54,721 nucleotides of DNA, taken from Devosia equisanguinis (GTDB lineage: Bacteria > Pseudomonadota > Alphaproteobacteria > Rhizobiales > Hyphomicrobiaceae). Positions within the stretch are counted from its first letter, which is position 1. The number at the start of each line of letters is the position of its first letter. Shown one piece after another: positions 41,016 to 52,100 of this stretch. Made by a program: the position numbers and the translations under genes. The notes beneath the pieces were generated by a model. It did no database searches and had not been told where the DNA came from. It worked only from the letters and a program-made list of their open reading frames with translations. The stretch is from assembly GCA_945889015.1 (NCBI GenBank), contig CAMDBL010000005.1, positions 1-54,721 of the forward strand, in the 5' to 3' direction.

Positions 41016-41846
41016 ATGCCGCCAGCCGCAGAAACCTCCGTCATCAGCCATTATGGCACTCCCGGGTTGGTCGAACGGGTGATCCGTGCCGTCGACGAGG
41101 CGTGCGGTGCGGGGCCTATCGATCCCAAGGCGCTCTCGGCCATCGACGAGTTCCACGTCGGCGGTCGGGCGGCGACCGCTTACGTGATCGCCACGCTCGG
41201 CCTGACGCCTGACATGGCCGTGCTCGACATCGGCTGCGGGCTCGGTGGTGTCGCGCGCTATCTCGCAAAGGCGTGCGGATGCCGGGTCGCCGGGATCGAT
41301 CTGACACCGGAATATATCGAGATCGCACGCGCGCTGAACGAGCGCACGGGGCTCGCCGATCGCATGGAGATGGTCACCGGCAGCGCGCTCGACCTGCCAT
41401 GGCCGGATCGGCATTTCGACGCGGCTGTCACCTTCCACGTCGCCATGAATATCGAAGATCGCGACCGAATGTACGCGGAGGCCTACCGCGTGCTGAAGCC
41501 CGGTGGCGTCCTCGCCGTCTACGACATCACCAAGGGGCCGACGGAGGGCCTGCGCTATCCCGTGCCGTGGGCCGAGACGGCGGCGACGAGCTTCCTGGTG
41601 ACGCCGACGGAGACGCGCCGGCTCGTCGAGGCTGCGGGTTTTCAGATCGTGACGGAGGAGGATCGCCGCGCCGTGGCGATGGAGCATCACCGCTCCCGCG
41701 TGGCGGCGCTCTCCACGGCCGGTCCCCCGGTGCTCGGCATGCACTTGCTGCAGGGGACGACGATGAAGCAGAAGTCCCAAAACATGATCGCGATGCTGGA
41801 GGGCGGCCAGATCACCATCACGCTGCTGGTGGGGCGGCGGGTGTGA
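41016..41846 (+). CDS. SAM-dependent methyltransferase (class I)
   Basis: 276 residues. The SAM-binding Rossmann fold is seen in motif I MAVLDIGCGLGGVARYLA, the acidic loop CRVAGIDLTPEYIEIARAL, motif II RMEMVTGSALDLPWPDRHFDAAVTFHVAMN and motif III EAYRVLKPGGVLAVYDI. It is close to the UbiE/COQ5- or sarcosine/glycine-type small-molecule methyltransferases. GGAGACG lies upstream. A Met-rich C-terminus (MHLLQGTTMKQKSQNMIAML) is unusual. No acceptor can be named; an oxygen or nitrogen atom of a small molecule is likely. Confidence 0.92.
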   Translation: MPPAAETSVISHYGTPGLVERVIRAVDEACGAGPIDPKALSAIDEFHVGGRAATAYVIATLGLTPDMAVLDIGCGLGGVARYLAKACGCRVAGIDLTPEYIEIARALNERTGLADRMEMVTGSALDLPWPDRHFDAAVTFHVAMNIEDRDRMYAEAYRVLKPGGVLAVYDITKGPTEGLRYPVPWAETAATSFLVTPTETRRLVEAAGFQIVTEEDRRAVAMEHHRSRVAALSTAGPPVLGMHLLQGTTMKQKSQNMIAMLEGGQITITLLVGRRV

Positions 41847-41950
41847 TCCAACAACCTCTTTCGGACCTGCTTCGGCTGACCTTGCCAGCGCATGGCCGGC
41901 CGTCGTCGTCCCGTCTACAGTGAAGTCTGATTTGGAGCGGTGGGGGGATT

Positions 41951-42877
41951 ATGGACGTTTATGTGGCCTTGTTGCTGGGGCTGGCGTGCGCGGGCAGTGG
42001 CGGTGAGCTGTTCGTCAAAGGCACCGTCGGCCTCGCCCGCGCCGCGCGCATCTCGCCCGGCGTCATCGCCGCAACCGTCGCGGCGTTCGCGACGTCGAGC
42101 CCCGAGCTCACCGTCGCGATCAGCTCGGCCCTCGACGGAACCCCCGAAATCTCACTCGGTGATGCGCTCGGCAGTAACGTCGTCAACGTCGCCGTCATCC
42201 TGGCCGTCGCCCTGTTGATCGCACCCATCCAAGCCTCGCGCGGCAGTCTGCGCCGCGATTTTCCCGTCGCCCTGATCGTTCCCGTCATTCTTGCGGTGTT
42301 GCTGATCGACGGACGCCTGTCCCGGCTCGATGCCGTGGTTATGTTGGGTGGTTTCGGGGCTTGGCTGCTGGCCGTCATCCACGAGGTGCGCAAGGAACGC
42401 TCCTCGGCCGCCGAGGTCCTGGGCGACACCACTTCCATGCGCGCCATGATCGATGGAGGGCTGGGGCTCGCCTTGTTGATCGCGGCGGGGAAGCTCATCG
42501 TCTTCGGCGCGACGGGGATCGCGAAAACTTACGGCCTCAGCGAGTTCGTCATCGGAGCAACCATCGTCGCGGTCGGAACCTCGGTACCCGAGCTGGCGAC
42601 CGCGATCATCTCCCGCATGCGCGGACACGACGAGGTCGGGCTCGGCACCATCCTCGGCAGCAACATCTTCAACGGCCTGTTCATCGTCGGCGTGGCAGCG
42701 TCCATCGCGCCGATCGAGGTGCCGTTTCGAACGGCGGCACCGGCTCTGTTGCTGGGCCTTGCCGCCGTGGCCATGACCTATCCGCCCAAGAGCGGCGTCA
42801 TCGATCGCTGGCGGGGAGGGATATTGCTCGGGATCTACGCGGCCTATCTCGTCGCGGTGTTCCAGACCGGCGGCTAG
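41951..42877 (+). CDS. Calcium/sodium antiporter (CaCA family, YrbG-like)
   Basis: 308 residues, ten hydrophobic helices. The inverted alpha-repeats are both present: AFATSSPELTVAISSALDGTPEISLGDALGSNVVN (alpha-1, first half) and AVGTSVPELATAIISRMRGHDEVGLGTILGSNIFN (alpha-2, second half), each carrying the ion-binding Glu and Asn residues (SPEL/VPEL and GSNV/GSNI). The protein should exchange a divalent cation for sodium or protons in the inner membrane. GGTGGGGGG precedes the start. It is convergent with the quinone-reductase paralogue that ends 24 bases away. Confidence 0.95.
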   Translation: MDVYVALLLGLACAGSGGELFVKGTVGLARAARISPGVIAATVAAFATSSPELTVAISSALDGTPEISLGDALGSNVVNVAVILAVALLIAPIQASRGSLRRDFPVALIVPVILAVLLIDGRLSRLDAVVMLGGFGAWLLAVIHEVRKERSSAAEVLGDTTSMRAMIDGGLGLALLIAAGKLIVFGATGIAKTYGLSEFVIGATIVAVGTSVPELATAIISRMRGHDEVGLGTILGSNIFNGLFIVGVAASIAPIEVPFRTAAPALLLGLAAVAMTYPPKSGVIDRWRGGILLGIYAAYLVAVFQTGG

Positions 42878-42901
42878 TGCGCGGCGGTGGATGGGCGCGG
42901 C

Positions 42902-43885
42902 TCACGGCTCCACCACCACCGTTCCGGCCTTGCCGCCCTGCTCGACCAGCTCGTGTGCGGCGGCCGTCTCCTCGAGCGTGAAGCGGGCCGCGACTGGCAG
43001 CATGCGGCGGCCCGAGGTCAGCCACGCCGTGATGTCGGTCTGTGCGCGCTTGCGGGCGGCGTGCGGGTGGGTCGCCAGATAGACGCCCTGGAAGGTCAAG
43101 TTGCGACGGATCAGGGCGTAGATCGGCACCGTCGGCTCGCGCGCCCCGGCCGAGGCGTAGGCCGCGATCGAGCCATTGTCGCGCACGCATGCCAGCGTGG
43201 CGGCGAGGTTTCCCCCCGCATCGACCTCGACGGCATGATCGACGCCGGCCCCGTCGGTGATCGCCATGACCCGGACGGCGACATCCTCTCGCTTGTAGTC
43301 GATCACCGCGTCGGCGCCGCCGGCCCTCGCCTTCTCGGCCTTGTCCTCCGAGCTGACGGTCGCGATGACGCGGGCGCCGGCCCATTTGGCGAGCTGCACC
43401 GCATAGTGGCCGACCGCGCCCGCGCCGCCCGTCACCAGCACCGTGCGGCCCTGCACGGGGCCAGCCGCGAGCAAGCAGCAATGCGCGGTCATGCAGGGAA
43501 TGCCGAGCGTCGCCCCTTCCGCGAACGAGACGCCGTCGGGCAACACGGTGACGAGGTCGGCCGACAGCGTGATGTACTCCGCCGCGGTGCCGAACGCGCG
43601 CCCGCCGCGCTGGCCGTTGTAGAGCCAGACCCGCTTACCGACGAGCGCGGCCGACACGCCGGGGCCGACCTTGTCGACGAGGCCAGCGCCGTCGCTGTTG
43701 GGAATGACGCGCGGATGGGCGATCGCGGCGTTGGTCCCGGCCCGCCAATAGGTGTCGGCGGGGTTGACGCCCGATGCCTTGAGCCGCACCCGCACCTCGC
43801 CGAGGCCGGGCTCGGGATCGGGCATCTCGCCGACCACCAGCACGTCGCGTGCGGCGCCGTTCCGCTCGTACCAGACTGCGCGCAT
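42902..43885 (-). CDS. Zinc-binding-dehydrogenase family NADPH:quinone reductase-like protein, second paralogue
   Basis: 327 residues, [21 protein letters not shown], preceded by AGGAGAGGG. It shares the pattern of the protein at 13737: MRAxWYERxGAARxxLVVGxMxDPEPG, then [29 protein letters not shown], and [23 protein letters not shown] for NADPH. The N-terminal metal-site Cys is absent in both. The upstream region carries the same 12-base word as the paralogue at the identical 57-base distance. It is divergent from argJ. Confidence 0.93.
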   Translation of the reverse strand: MRAVWYERNGAARDVLVVGEMPDPEPGLGEVRVRLKASGVNPADTYWRAGTNAAIAHPRVIPNSDGAGLVDKVGPGVSAALVGKRVWLYNGQRGGRAFGTAAEYITLSADLVTVLPDGVSFAEGATLGIPCMTAHCCLLAAGPVQGRTVLVTGGAGAVGHYAVQLAKWAGARVIATVSSEDKAEKARAGGADAVIDYKREDVAVRVMAITDGAGVDHAVEVDAGGNLAATLACVRDNGSIAAYASAGAREPTVPIYALIRRNLTFQGVYLATHPHAARKRAQTDITAWLTSGRRMLPVAARFTLEETAAAHELVEQGGKAGTVVVEP

Positions 43886-43941
43886 CACCCTCTCCTGTCG
43901 TTGCCGGATCGATCTGCGATAGCATCTCGGGCCGGCACCCT

Positions 43942-43953
43942 CAAACGGTGCAT
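43942..43953 (-). promoter_or_regulatory. Conserved 12-base motif upstream of second quinone-reductase paralogue
   Basis: ATGCACCGTTTG on the coding strand, ending 57 bases before the ATG at 43885, identical in sequence and position to the motif before the gene at 14714. Here TTGAGG (overlapping the end of the motif) and TATCGC lie 17 bases apart and could be a promoter, and GCACC/GGTGC (43935-43951) forms a short inverted repeat. Confidence 0.45.
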
Positions 43954-44086
43954 CGGGCATTGCTGCCCACCGGGGCGACGGTGGCGACGCGCGGCGGATC
44001 GCTGTAAAGGAGAAACCGGAAACGCTGGCACCGCAGCTGTCGGCGGCCGGCTCCCCCTCGAACCTTTCGCAAGCGAGACCGACGCC

Positions 44087-45337
44087 ATGGCCAGCTCCGC
44101 GCACAAGTCCCCGTTCGCTCCCGCCAAGCTGGCGCGGCTCCCCGCCATCGACGGTGTAACGTTCGCTACCGCCGAGGCCGGCATCAAGTACAAGAACCGC
44201 ACCGACCTGATGGTGGCCGTGATGGCGCCAGGCACCGTCGCGGCCGGCGTGCTGACCCAGTCGAAGACCCGCTCGGCGCCGGTCGACCATTGCGCGGCGA
44301 GCCTTTCTGCCGGCGGCACCGCCCGCATCCTCGTCGTCAACTCGGGCAACTCCAACGCTTTCACCGGTGCCAAGGGCCGCCAGGCCGTCGAGACTACGGT
44401 GAGCGCCGCCGCGACCGCCGCGGACTGCCGCCCCGCCGACGTCTACGTCGCCTCGACCGGGGTGATCGGCGAGCCGATGGACGCGGGCAAGTTCGCGCCG
44501 CTGCTCACCGGCATGGCCAAGGACGCCAAGCCCGACATGTTCGAGCCTGCGGCGCGCGCCATCATGACCACCGACACCTATCCCAAGCTCGTCACGCGGA
44601 CGGTCGAGATCGGCGCGACCAAGGTGACGATCAACGGCTTCTGCAAGGGCGCCGGCATGATCGCGCCGGACATGGCGACGATGCTGTGCTTCATGTTCAC
44701 GGATGCCGCCATCGCTCAGCCCGTGCTGCAACGGCTGGTCTCCGCCCACACAAAGACCACGTTCAACTGCATGACGGTCGACGGCGACACCTCGACCAGC
44801 GACACCTGCCTGCTGTTCGCGACGGGTACGGCGGCCAAGCGCGGGCAGGCGCCGGTGACTGACGCGGCCGATCCGAGACTCGCCGGATTCGAGGCGGCGC
44901 TGCATGACATGATGCGCGAGCTCGCCATCCAGATCGCGAAGGACGGCGAGGGGCTTTCCAAGTTCGTCACCTTCGAGGTGGCCGGTGCCGAGGACTGGGC
45001 CGCCGCCCGGCGGATCGCGCTCGCCTGCGCCAACTCGCCGATCCTGAAGACCGCGATCGCGGGCGAGGATCCGAACTGGGGCCGCGTCGTCATGGCGGTC
45101 GGCAAATCGGGTGAGGCGGCCGATCGCGACAGGCTCTCGATCTGGTTTGGTGATCACATCGTCGCGCGCAACGGCGAGCGCGCGGCCGAGTATGTGGAGA
45201 AGACGGTCGCGGAATACATGAAAGGCCGCGACATCGTCATCCGCGTCGATGTCGGAGTCGGAGCGGGCAAGGCGACGGTGTGGACCTGCGACCTGACCCA
45301 CGACTACGTCTCGATCAACGCCGATTACCGCAGCTGA
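44087..45337 (+). CDS. argJ: Bifunctional glutamate N-acetyltransferase / N-acetylglutamate synthase (ornithine acetyltransferase)
   Basis: 416 residues, the family norm. ArgJ transfers the acetyl group from N-acetylornithine to glutamate and, in the bifunctional form, also uses acetyl-CoA, so it feeds arginine synthesis in the cytoplasm. It is an autoprocessing Ntn-like protein: the cleavage site is the ATML text with nucleophile Thr198 ([13 protein letters not shown]), giving alpha and beta chains. Other landmarks are [49 protein letters not shown] and [13 protein letters not shown]. The ribosome binding site is weak. The gene ends 14 bases before glpK, so the two may be co-transcribed. The divergent partner is a quinone-reductase-like gene. 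Confidence 0.96.
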   Translation: MASSAHKSPFAPAKLARLPAIDGVTFATAEAGIKYKNRTDLMVAVMAPGTVAAGVLTQSKTRSAPVDHCAASLSAGGTARILVVNSGNSNAFTGAKGRQAVETTVSAAATAADCRPADVYVASTGVIGEPMDAGKFAPLLTGMAKDAKPDMFEPAARAIMTTDTYPKLVTRTVEIGATKVTINGFCKGAGMIAPDMATMLCFMFTDAAIAQPVLQRLVSAHTKTTFNCMTVDGDTSTSDTCLLFATGTAAKRGQAPVTDAADPRLAGFEAALHDMMRELAIQIAKDGEGLSKFVTFEVAGAEDWAAARRIALACANSPILKTAIAGEDPNWGRVVMAVGKSGEAADRDRLSIWFGDHIVARNGERAAEYVEKTVAEYMKGRDIVIRVDVGVGAGKATVWTCDLTHDYVSINADYRS

Positions 45338-45351
45338 GGACGGCGACCGGC

Positions 45352-46848
45352 ATGGCCTCGCACATCCTCGCCATCGACCAGGGCACCACCTCCTCGCGCG
45401 CGCTGGTGTTCGACGCTGAGCTGAACGTCGTCGCCAGCGCCCAGCAGGAGTTCCAGCAGCACTATCCGCAGCCGGGCTGGGTGGAGCACGATCCCGACGA
45501 CATTTGGCGGACGGTGTTGGCGACGGCGCGGGCAGCTCTTGCCGACGCTGGGCTAGGCGCTGCCGAGATCGCGGGTATCGGCATCACCAACCAGCGCGAG
45601 ACGACGCTGGTCTGGGATCGCGGGACCGGCCAGCCGATCCATCGCGCCATCGTCTGGCAGGACCGCCGGACCGCTGAGGTCTGCGCGAGGTTGAAGGCGG
45701 AGGGGCACGAGGCCGCCGTCTCCGCGCGCACCGGCCTGCTTCTCGACCCCTATTTCTCCGCCACCAAGATTGCCTGGATGCTAGACGCCGTGCCGGGCAC
45801 GCGCCAGCGGGCGGAACGGGGTGAACTCGCCTTCGGCACGGTCGACACCTACCTGTTGTGGCGCCTCACGGGGGGCAAGGTGCACGCCACCGACGCCACC
45901 AACGCCTCGCGCACCCTGCTCTACGATATCCGCGCCAACACCTGGAGCGACGGCCTGTGCCACTTGTTCCGCGTGCCGCGCGCGCTGCTGCCTGAAGTCC
46001 GCGACTGCGCCTCCGAGTATGGCCGATCGCTGCCCGAGTTGCTGGGTGCGGCGATCCCGATCCGGGGCATCGCCGGCGATCAGCAGGCGGCCCTCGTCGG
46101 CCAGGCCTGCTTTGCGCCGGGCATGATGAAGTCGACCTACGGCACGGGATGTTTCGCCGTGCTCAACACCGGCGACACCCCGGTCGCCTCCAAGCACCGG
46201 CTGCTGACCACCATCGGCTACCGCTTGGCCGGCAGGACGACCTACGCGCTCGAGGGCTCGATCTTCGTCGCCGGCGCCGCCGTGCAATGGCTGCGCGACG
46301 GCCTGCAGATCGTTGCCAGCGCGGCCGAGACGGGCGCGATGGCGGCCGCCTCCGACGAGGCGCAGGACGTGGTGCTGGTGCCGGCCTTCACTGGCCTCGG
46401 CGCACCGCATTGGGATGCGGAGGCGCGCGGCGCGATCTACGGGCTGACGCGCGGCACGGGCCGCAACGAACTGGTGCGGGCGGCGCTGGAGAGCGTTTGC
46501 TTTCAGACCGAGGATCTGATCGCGTCCATGCGCGGGGATTGGCCGGGCATGGGGCAGGCCGTGTTGCGCGTCGACGGCGGCATGGTGGCCTCGGACTGGA
46601 CCATGCAGCGGCTCGCCGACATCGTCGATGCCCCGATCGACCGGCCGAAGATGCTCGAGACGACAGCGCTGGGGGCGGGTTATCTCGCTGGACTGCAGGC
46701 GGGACTCTATCCCGTGCCCGAGGATTTCTCGGCCCGCTGGCGGATCGAGCGCCGTTTCACTCCGGGGATGAGGCCGGACCTGCGCACACGCAAGATCGCC
46801 GCTTGGCGCGATGCCGTCCGCAGGACGCTGACGGCGGCAGGGACGTGA
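45352..46848 (+). CDS. glpK: Glycerol kinase
   Basis: 498 residues, as expected. It phosphorylates glycerol to sn-glycerol 3-phosphate with ATP, an FGGY-family cytoplasmic kinase. Landmarks: the N-terminal phosphate loop [94 protein letters not shown] and the [29 protein letters not shown]-binding segment. The start, 14 bases after argJ, has AGGACGG upstream. No glpF or glpD gene is adjacent, so it stands apart from a classic glycerol operon. A stem-loop follows at 46854. Confidence 0.97.
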   Translation: MASHILAIDQGTTSSRALVFDAELNVVASAQQEFQQHYPQPGWVEHDPDDIWRTVLATARAALADAGLGAAEIAGIGITNQRETTLVWDRGTGQPIHRAIVWQDRRTAEVCARLKAEGHEAAVSARTGLLLDPYFSATKIAWMLDAVPGTRQRAERGELAFGTVDTYLLWRLTGGKVHATDATNASRTLLYDIRANTWSDGLCHLFRVPRALLPEVRDCASEYGRSLPELLGAAIPIRGIAGDQQAALVGQACFAPGMMKSTYGTGCFAVLNTGDTPVASKHRLLTTIGYRLAGRTTYALEGSIFVAGAAVQWLRDGLQIVASAAETGAMAAASDEAQDVVLVPAFTGLGAPHWDAEARGAIYGLTRGTGRNELVRAALESVCFQTEDLIASMRGDWPGMGQAVLRVDGGMVASDWTMQRLADIVDAPIDRPKMLETTALGAGYLAGLQAGLYPVPEDFSARWRIERRFTPGMRPDLRTRKIAAWRDAVRRTLTAAGT

Positions 46849-46853
46849 GGCCG

Positions 46854-46880
46854 CTGGACAACGCTGTCACTTTTGTCCAG
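46854..46880 (+). terminator. Stem-loop just after glpK
   Basis: A perfect 8-bp stem (CTGGACAA at 46854-46861, TTGTCCAG at 46873-46880) with an 11-base loop begins 5 bases after the glpK stop. No U-tract follows, so it may be a 3' end stabiliser or a weak terminator. Confidence 0.4.
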
Positions 46881-47048
46881 CAGGTCACTGTTGCTGCGTG
46901 TGCAGAACGGTGGATAACCACGGTTTGTGGTAGAATGGCCACGGTGGTCTGTCTCCGGACGGCAGGCGGTGGACCGCCGGTGAGCACCGGAGTACGTTCC
47001 GCATCGTTATGATTTCCGGTCGAGCCGCCTGATTCGGGGAGTGGCGAC

Positions 47049-49007
47049 ATGCGAAGAATGGGCATTGCTCTGGCGGCGCTTCTCGCAGCGGTGCTCCCCG
47101 TGCGTGCCCAATCCGATTGGGCGCAGGATATTTTCCGTAGCTTGCAGAGCAAGCCGCCCTTGGACGCCGCCGAGCCCGGTGCGAAGGCGCGCTCACCCAC
47201 CGGCAAGCCAACGCGAACTGCGCGAGGCGCCAGAGCCGATGATACGGAGGACGATCAGGACGCGGCCGCCGGCGCCAAGAAGGAAAACGTGTGGGTGCGG
47301 CCCGATCTGCCGCCTGGCAAGGGCCAATGGCAGTGGCGTATCCTGAAGGCTGAATGGTCGGAGGAGGATACGCGAGGCTTCGAGGCGTTCATCACCGCGA
47401 TTGGCGAGAGCGAATGCAAGACGGTGCATGAGTGCATCACCTCGTCCGCATCCAATCCGAACTATCACGCGACCAACCCGCCCTACACCGAGTTCCGCGC
47501 CGATTGCGCCGATCTGCCGGGCTTCTTGCGCGGCTACTTCGCCTGGAAGAACGGTCTGCCGTTCTCGTTTTCCATCAAGTACGGCGCGCATCCACGTGCC
47601 ACCGGCAATAAGAACGGCATCACCGGCAACCAGATCACCGAACGCTTCGACATCGTAGGCCCAGGTCCCGATGGCCGCCGGGCCTTGCCAGTGATCGGTC
47701 AGTATGTCTCGACCGAGCATTTCCGCGTGCCGCCGGCCTATGCCGGCAAGCTGCTGCCCGATTATTATCCGGTGAAGCTCACCCGTGAGAGCATCCGAGC
47801 GGGCACCGTCATCTTCGATCCCGACGGGCACGTCGCGGTGGTCTACAAGGTGTCGGACGACGGTCTCATCCATTACATCGACGCTCACCCCGACAACTCG
47901 CTGACGCGGGGCATCTACGGGCGGGATTTTGCCCGCGCGCTGCCCGAGATGGGCGCCGGGTTCAAGCGCTGGCGTCCGCAGAGGCTGGTCGGGGCCAAGC
48001 GCGGTGGTGACGGTCAGCTCGTCGGCGGGCGGATCGAACTCAGCTCGGACAGCTCCCTCGCCGACTGGTCGGACGAGCAATATTACGGCACCGCGACGCC
48101 GCGTTCTCGGGTTTGGAGCGACGGCAAGTTTCCGGTGTCGAGCGGCAGCGAGGCTGACTACTACGACTACCTGCGCCTCAGCCTCGCGGGACCGGACTTC
48201 AAGTACAAGCCGCTGGAGGAGACGCGGACCCGCATCCGCTCGTTGTGCGACGATCTCAAGGAGCGGGTGGAGGCCGTCGATCTCGCGGTCAAAGCCGGCT
48301 ATCCGCGCAAGCCGCAGCCGTCGAAGTTGCCACCGAACATCTACTCCACTACCGGCGACTGGGAGATCTATTCCACGCCCTCCCGGGACGCCCGGCTCAA
48401 GACCTCGTTCGAGGAATTGCGCGACGAGGTGCTGCGGTTCATCCTGATGAGCGGCCAAGACAACACGCTGCTGGACTATTCGGGCAAGGATCTCAGGGCC
48501 GAGCTGCGGCACGTCTACGACAAGGAAGCCAGTGCCTGCACGATCACCTACGTTCAGACAGGCGGGATCAGTCGCTCGTTCGGTTTCACCGAGGCCATGC
48601 GGCGGCTGTTCCACATGTCGTTCGATCCGTATCACTGCGTCGAGCTGAGGTGGGGCGCGACAACGGTCGAGGAGCTGAGAACCTGCCCGGACGGCGCCGA
48701 GAAACGTGCCTGGTACAAGGCCCAGGCCCGGCTGCGCAACCAGCTGACGCGCACTTATGGCGAGCCGATGGGCTGGACGCTCGCCCAGTTGCAGAACCCG
48801 CAAGTCGATATCGGTATCGCCGAGGTTCCCGACGTCGATGTCGAGAAGGTGCTGGACGGTATCGTGGAGCCCGGGCCGGTCGCAGGCGGGGAGACGGCGG
48901 GTGTGACCCCGGGTCGCAATCGGCGTGGCGGCGCCCGTGCCGGTCAGCCGGCGCCTAGACGCGGGACGACCGAGCGAATGCTGGTTCCGGCGGGCCACAG
49001 GCCTTGA
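47049..49007 (+). CDS. Large exported protein of unknown function
   Basis: 652 residues, starting MRRMGIALAALLAAVLPVRA with GGGGAG upstream; a signal peptide is likely cut after VRA. The middle third contains ADCADLPGFLRGYFAWKNGLPFSF, and later GHVAVVYKVSDDGLIHYIDAHPDNS. A Cys followed about 120 residues later by a His in a strand is reminiscent of NlpC/P60 or transglutaminase-type peptidases, although I cannot fix the family. The C-terminal half has no recognisable domain and ends in a basic, proline-rich tail. It lies 184 bases upstream of the NRPS-like gene on the same strand, so an extracellular role connected to that product is possible but unproven. Confidence 0.75.
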   Translation: MRRMGIALAALLAAVLPVRAQSDWAQDIFRSLQSKPPLDAAEPGAKARSPTGKPTRTARGARADDTEDDQDAAAGAKKENVWVRPDLPPGKGQWQWRILKAEWSEEDTRGFEAFITAIGESECKTVHECITSSASNPNYHATNPPYTEFRADCADLPGFLRGYFAWKNGLPFSFSIKYGAHPRATGNKNGITGNQITERFDIVGPGPDGRRALPVIGQYVSTEHFRVPPAYAGKLLPDYYPVKLTRESIRAGTVIFDPDGHVAVVYKVSDDGLIHYIDAHPDNSLTRGIYGRDFARALPEMGAGFKRWRPQRLVGAKRGGDGQLVGGRIELSSDSSLADWSDEQYYGTATPRSRVWSDGKFPVSSGSEADYYDYLRLSLAGPDFKYKPLEETRTRIRSLCDDLKERVEAVDLAVKAGYPRKPQPSKLPPNIYSTTGDWEIYSTPSRDARLKTSFEELRDEVLRFILMSGQDNTLLDYSGKDLRAELRHVYDKEASACTITYVQTGGISRSFGFTEAMRRLFHMSFDPYHCVELRWGATTVEELRTCPDGAEKRAWYKAQARLRNQLTRTYGEPMGWTLAQLQNPQVDIGIAEVPDVDVEKVLDGIVEPGPVAGGETAGVTPGRNRRGGARAGQPAPRRGTTERMLVPAGHRP

Positions 49008-49191
49008 GCCGATTTTTGATCGCAGGAGCCCGCAATCTTGTAGCTGCCATACGGATGTGTCAGTGCGTCGGGGTTGGTGAGTCTGCCCGCAGTCGAGTTT
49101 CGATCGCCGCGCCACCGACGGTATCTTGACCACTTCGAGGTCGTGGCCCGCGGTGGCCACATCCATGTGATGCCACGCGAGACCGGACGCA

Positions 49192-52100
49192 ATGACCACC
49201 GCGACCAGCGACACGGCGCAGGCGATCCTGCTGGGCGAAACGCGCCCGGATCTGATCCGCGACGAGACGCTTTCTGCACTGTTCCGCGCAACGGTCGCGC
49301 GGACGCCGGACAAGGTTGCCCTTTCGCTGATCGGCAGCGACGAGGCGCTCAGCTACCGTGAGCTCGATCGGCGCTCGGACCTCGTCGCCGCGGCACTCGC
49401 CGCCCGCGGTATCGGCCGCGGCGAATTCGTCGGGCTCTGGTTTCGCCGCTCCATCGACCTTCATGTCGGATTGCTGGGGATCGTCAAGACCGGCGCAGCC
49501 TTCATTCCCTTCGACGCCGACATTCCCGCCGACCGCGTCTCGGTCAGCCTCGGGGACTGCGGAGCGCGGGTTTTGCTCACCCACGACGCGATGGCTGGCC
49601 GCGCCACCGGCGTCGGGGTCGAGGTGCTGCCGCTGGAGCAGTGTCTGACCGGTCCCGTCGGCGCGGCGCCCCGCGACACGGCCGGGCCGGGCGATCCGGC
49701 CTATGCGATCTACACTTCGGGCACCACGGGCAAGCCCAAGGGCATCGTCATCTCGCAGCGCAACGTCTGCCACTACCTGCGCGCGGGCAACGAGCTGCTC
49801 GGAATTTGCGACACTGACGTGGTGCTGCAGCAGGCCTCCGTCGCCTTCGATCTGTCGATCGAGGAGATCTTCATTCCCTATCTCGTCGGCGCCACCATGA
49901 AAGTGGCGACGCTGGAGACGCTGCGCCAGACCGACCGCCTCGCCGATTTTCTCGAGGCCGAGGGCATCACTGTCATAGACACGGTGCCGACGCTGCTGAC
50001 GATGCTGGAGCGCGACGTGCCGGGTGTGCGCCTGATCATCGTCGGCGGCGAGGCCTGTCCGCCCGCGCTCGTCGAGCGGCTGGCGCGGCCCGGCCGGCGG
50101 ATCGTCAACACCTATGGTCCGACCGAGACGACGGTGGTCGCGACCGCGATCGACTTGGTGCCGGGCGAGGCCGTGACCATCGGCCGGCCGATCGCCAACT
50201 ACACCGCTTACGTGGTCGACGACGAGTTGCGGCTGGTGGCGCCGGGCGCGACCGGAGAACTGTTGATCGGGGGGCCGGGTGTCGCCGGTGGCTATATCAA
50301 CCAGCCGGGTCTCACCGCGCAGAAATTCATCGCCAATCCGTTTGCCGGCCGCTCCGGCGCCGACCCTGTGCTCTATCGCAGCGGAGATGCCGTCAGCCTC
50401 GACGGTAACGGGCTCATCCGCTTCCACGGTCGCATCGACACTCAGGTCAAGATCCGCGGCTTCCGTATCGAGCTCGGCGAAATCGAGACGCTGATCGCCG
50501 ACGAACCCGGGGTGCAGTCGGCGGTCGTCACCGTATCGCAGGGTGTCGCCGGCGACGCGCTCGTGGCCCACGTGGTTGCGAAGGGTGGAGAGACGTTCGA
50601 CAGCGCCGCCGCGAAATCCTCGATCAGTGGCAAGTTGCCCCCCTACATGGTGCCGGCACACTGGCGCGTGCACGACAGTCTGCCGCGCCTCACCTCCGGC
50701 AAGATCGACCGCAAGTCGCTGGCCGAGGAGCCGATCGCGGCGACCATGACCGCCGGTGAGCAGGAGCCGCCGCGCTCGCTGACGGAAGCGCACCTGCTGA
50801 AGGCGGCCAAGGACGTGATGGGCCTGCCGGCGCTGAGCTTCGACGCGGATTTCTTCAACGATCTCGGTGGCAATTCGCTGATCGCGGCACGCTTCGTCTC
50901 GGAGGTCAGGCGCATCCCACATCTGTCGGGGATCGCGCTGCAGGACATTTACAACGAGAAGACGTTGCGCCGGGTCGGTGCCGTGCTCGACCAGCGCGCC
51001 AAGAGCGAGCCTCTCGGCCGCGCCGACCTCTCTTTCGAGCCTGTGCCGCTGCGCCGCCGATTCCTGTGTGGACTCGGCCAGGCGATCGCGCTGCCGTTCA
51101 TCATCGCGGTGGTGACCACCCAGTGGATCGGCCTTCTGCTGGCCTCGATCTATCTGGTCCGCGACGGGACGCCTTTGTGGCTCGAGATCGTGATCCTGTG
51201 CCTCATCTACCTCATGCTCAACCTTGGCACCAAGGTCATGGTGGTGGCCTTGAAATGGCTCGTCATCGGCCGCACGAAGCCGGGCATCTACCCGTTGTGG
51301 GGCTGGTATTATTTCCGCATCTGGATGATGCAGCGCGTCGTGCATCTGACCGCGCACAAGTTCCTGCAGGGCACGCCGCTGATGCGCCTCTACCTGCGCG
51401 CGCTCGGCGCCAGGATCGGAAAGGATGCGATCATCAACGAGTTCGAGGACGGCGCCATCGACCTGATGACGATCGGTCCGCGCTCCAGCCTCGGCTCAAA
51501 GGTCAAGCTCGCCAACGTCGAGGTGGTCGGCAATCTGGTCTATGTCGGCGTGATCAACGTCGGCGCCGACGTATCTATCGGCAACGGCTGCGTCATCGGC
51601 TACGACACCCACATCGGCGACAACGCCGAGATCGGCGACCTGACCTGCGTCCCGCCAGGCGCCCGTGTCGGTGCCTGCGAGATCTGGGACGGCGCCCCGC
51701 CGCGCTGCATCGGCAAGGTGGACGTCGCGGCGCAGCCGGCACATCCCGAGGCCGGCCCGCTCAAGCGCGCGTGGCAGGGCCTGTGCTACTTCATGGCCTA
51801 CAACATAGTGATGATGGTTGGTCTGCTGCCGATCTTCCCGGCGTTCTACGTGCTGTCCTACATCGACGACAGCACCTCCGGCGACCGCGACCACTACCTG
51901 CCGTGGGGCTGGGTGTTCGTCTACGCTTGGCCCGCCGCGCTGGTGCTGGTGTTCGTGTCGATGGCGATCGTCATCGCGATGCGTTGGATGATCATCCCCG
52001 AGCGCGTGAAGCCTGGACGCTACTCCATCTTCAGCAACTTCTACTACCGCAAGTGGGTGATGTCGCTGGCCACCGAGACCATGCTGGAGACGCTGAACTC

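Noticed and set aside
46915-46945. A DnaA-box-like GGTGGATAA word and a TAGAAT -10-like word in the region after glpK
   Set aside because: There is no cluster of boxes and no AT-rich stretch, so an origin is not supported. No matching -35 lies 17 bases upstream.
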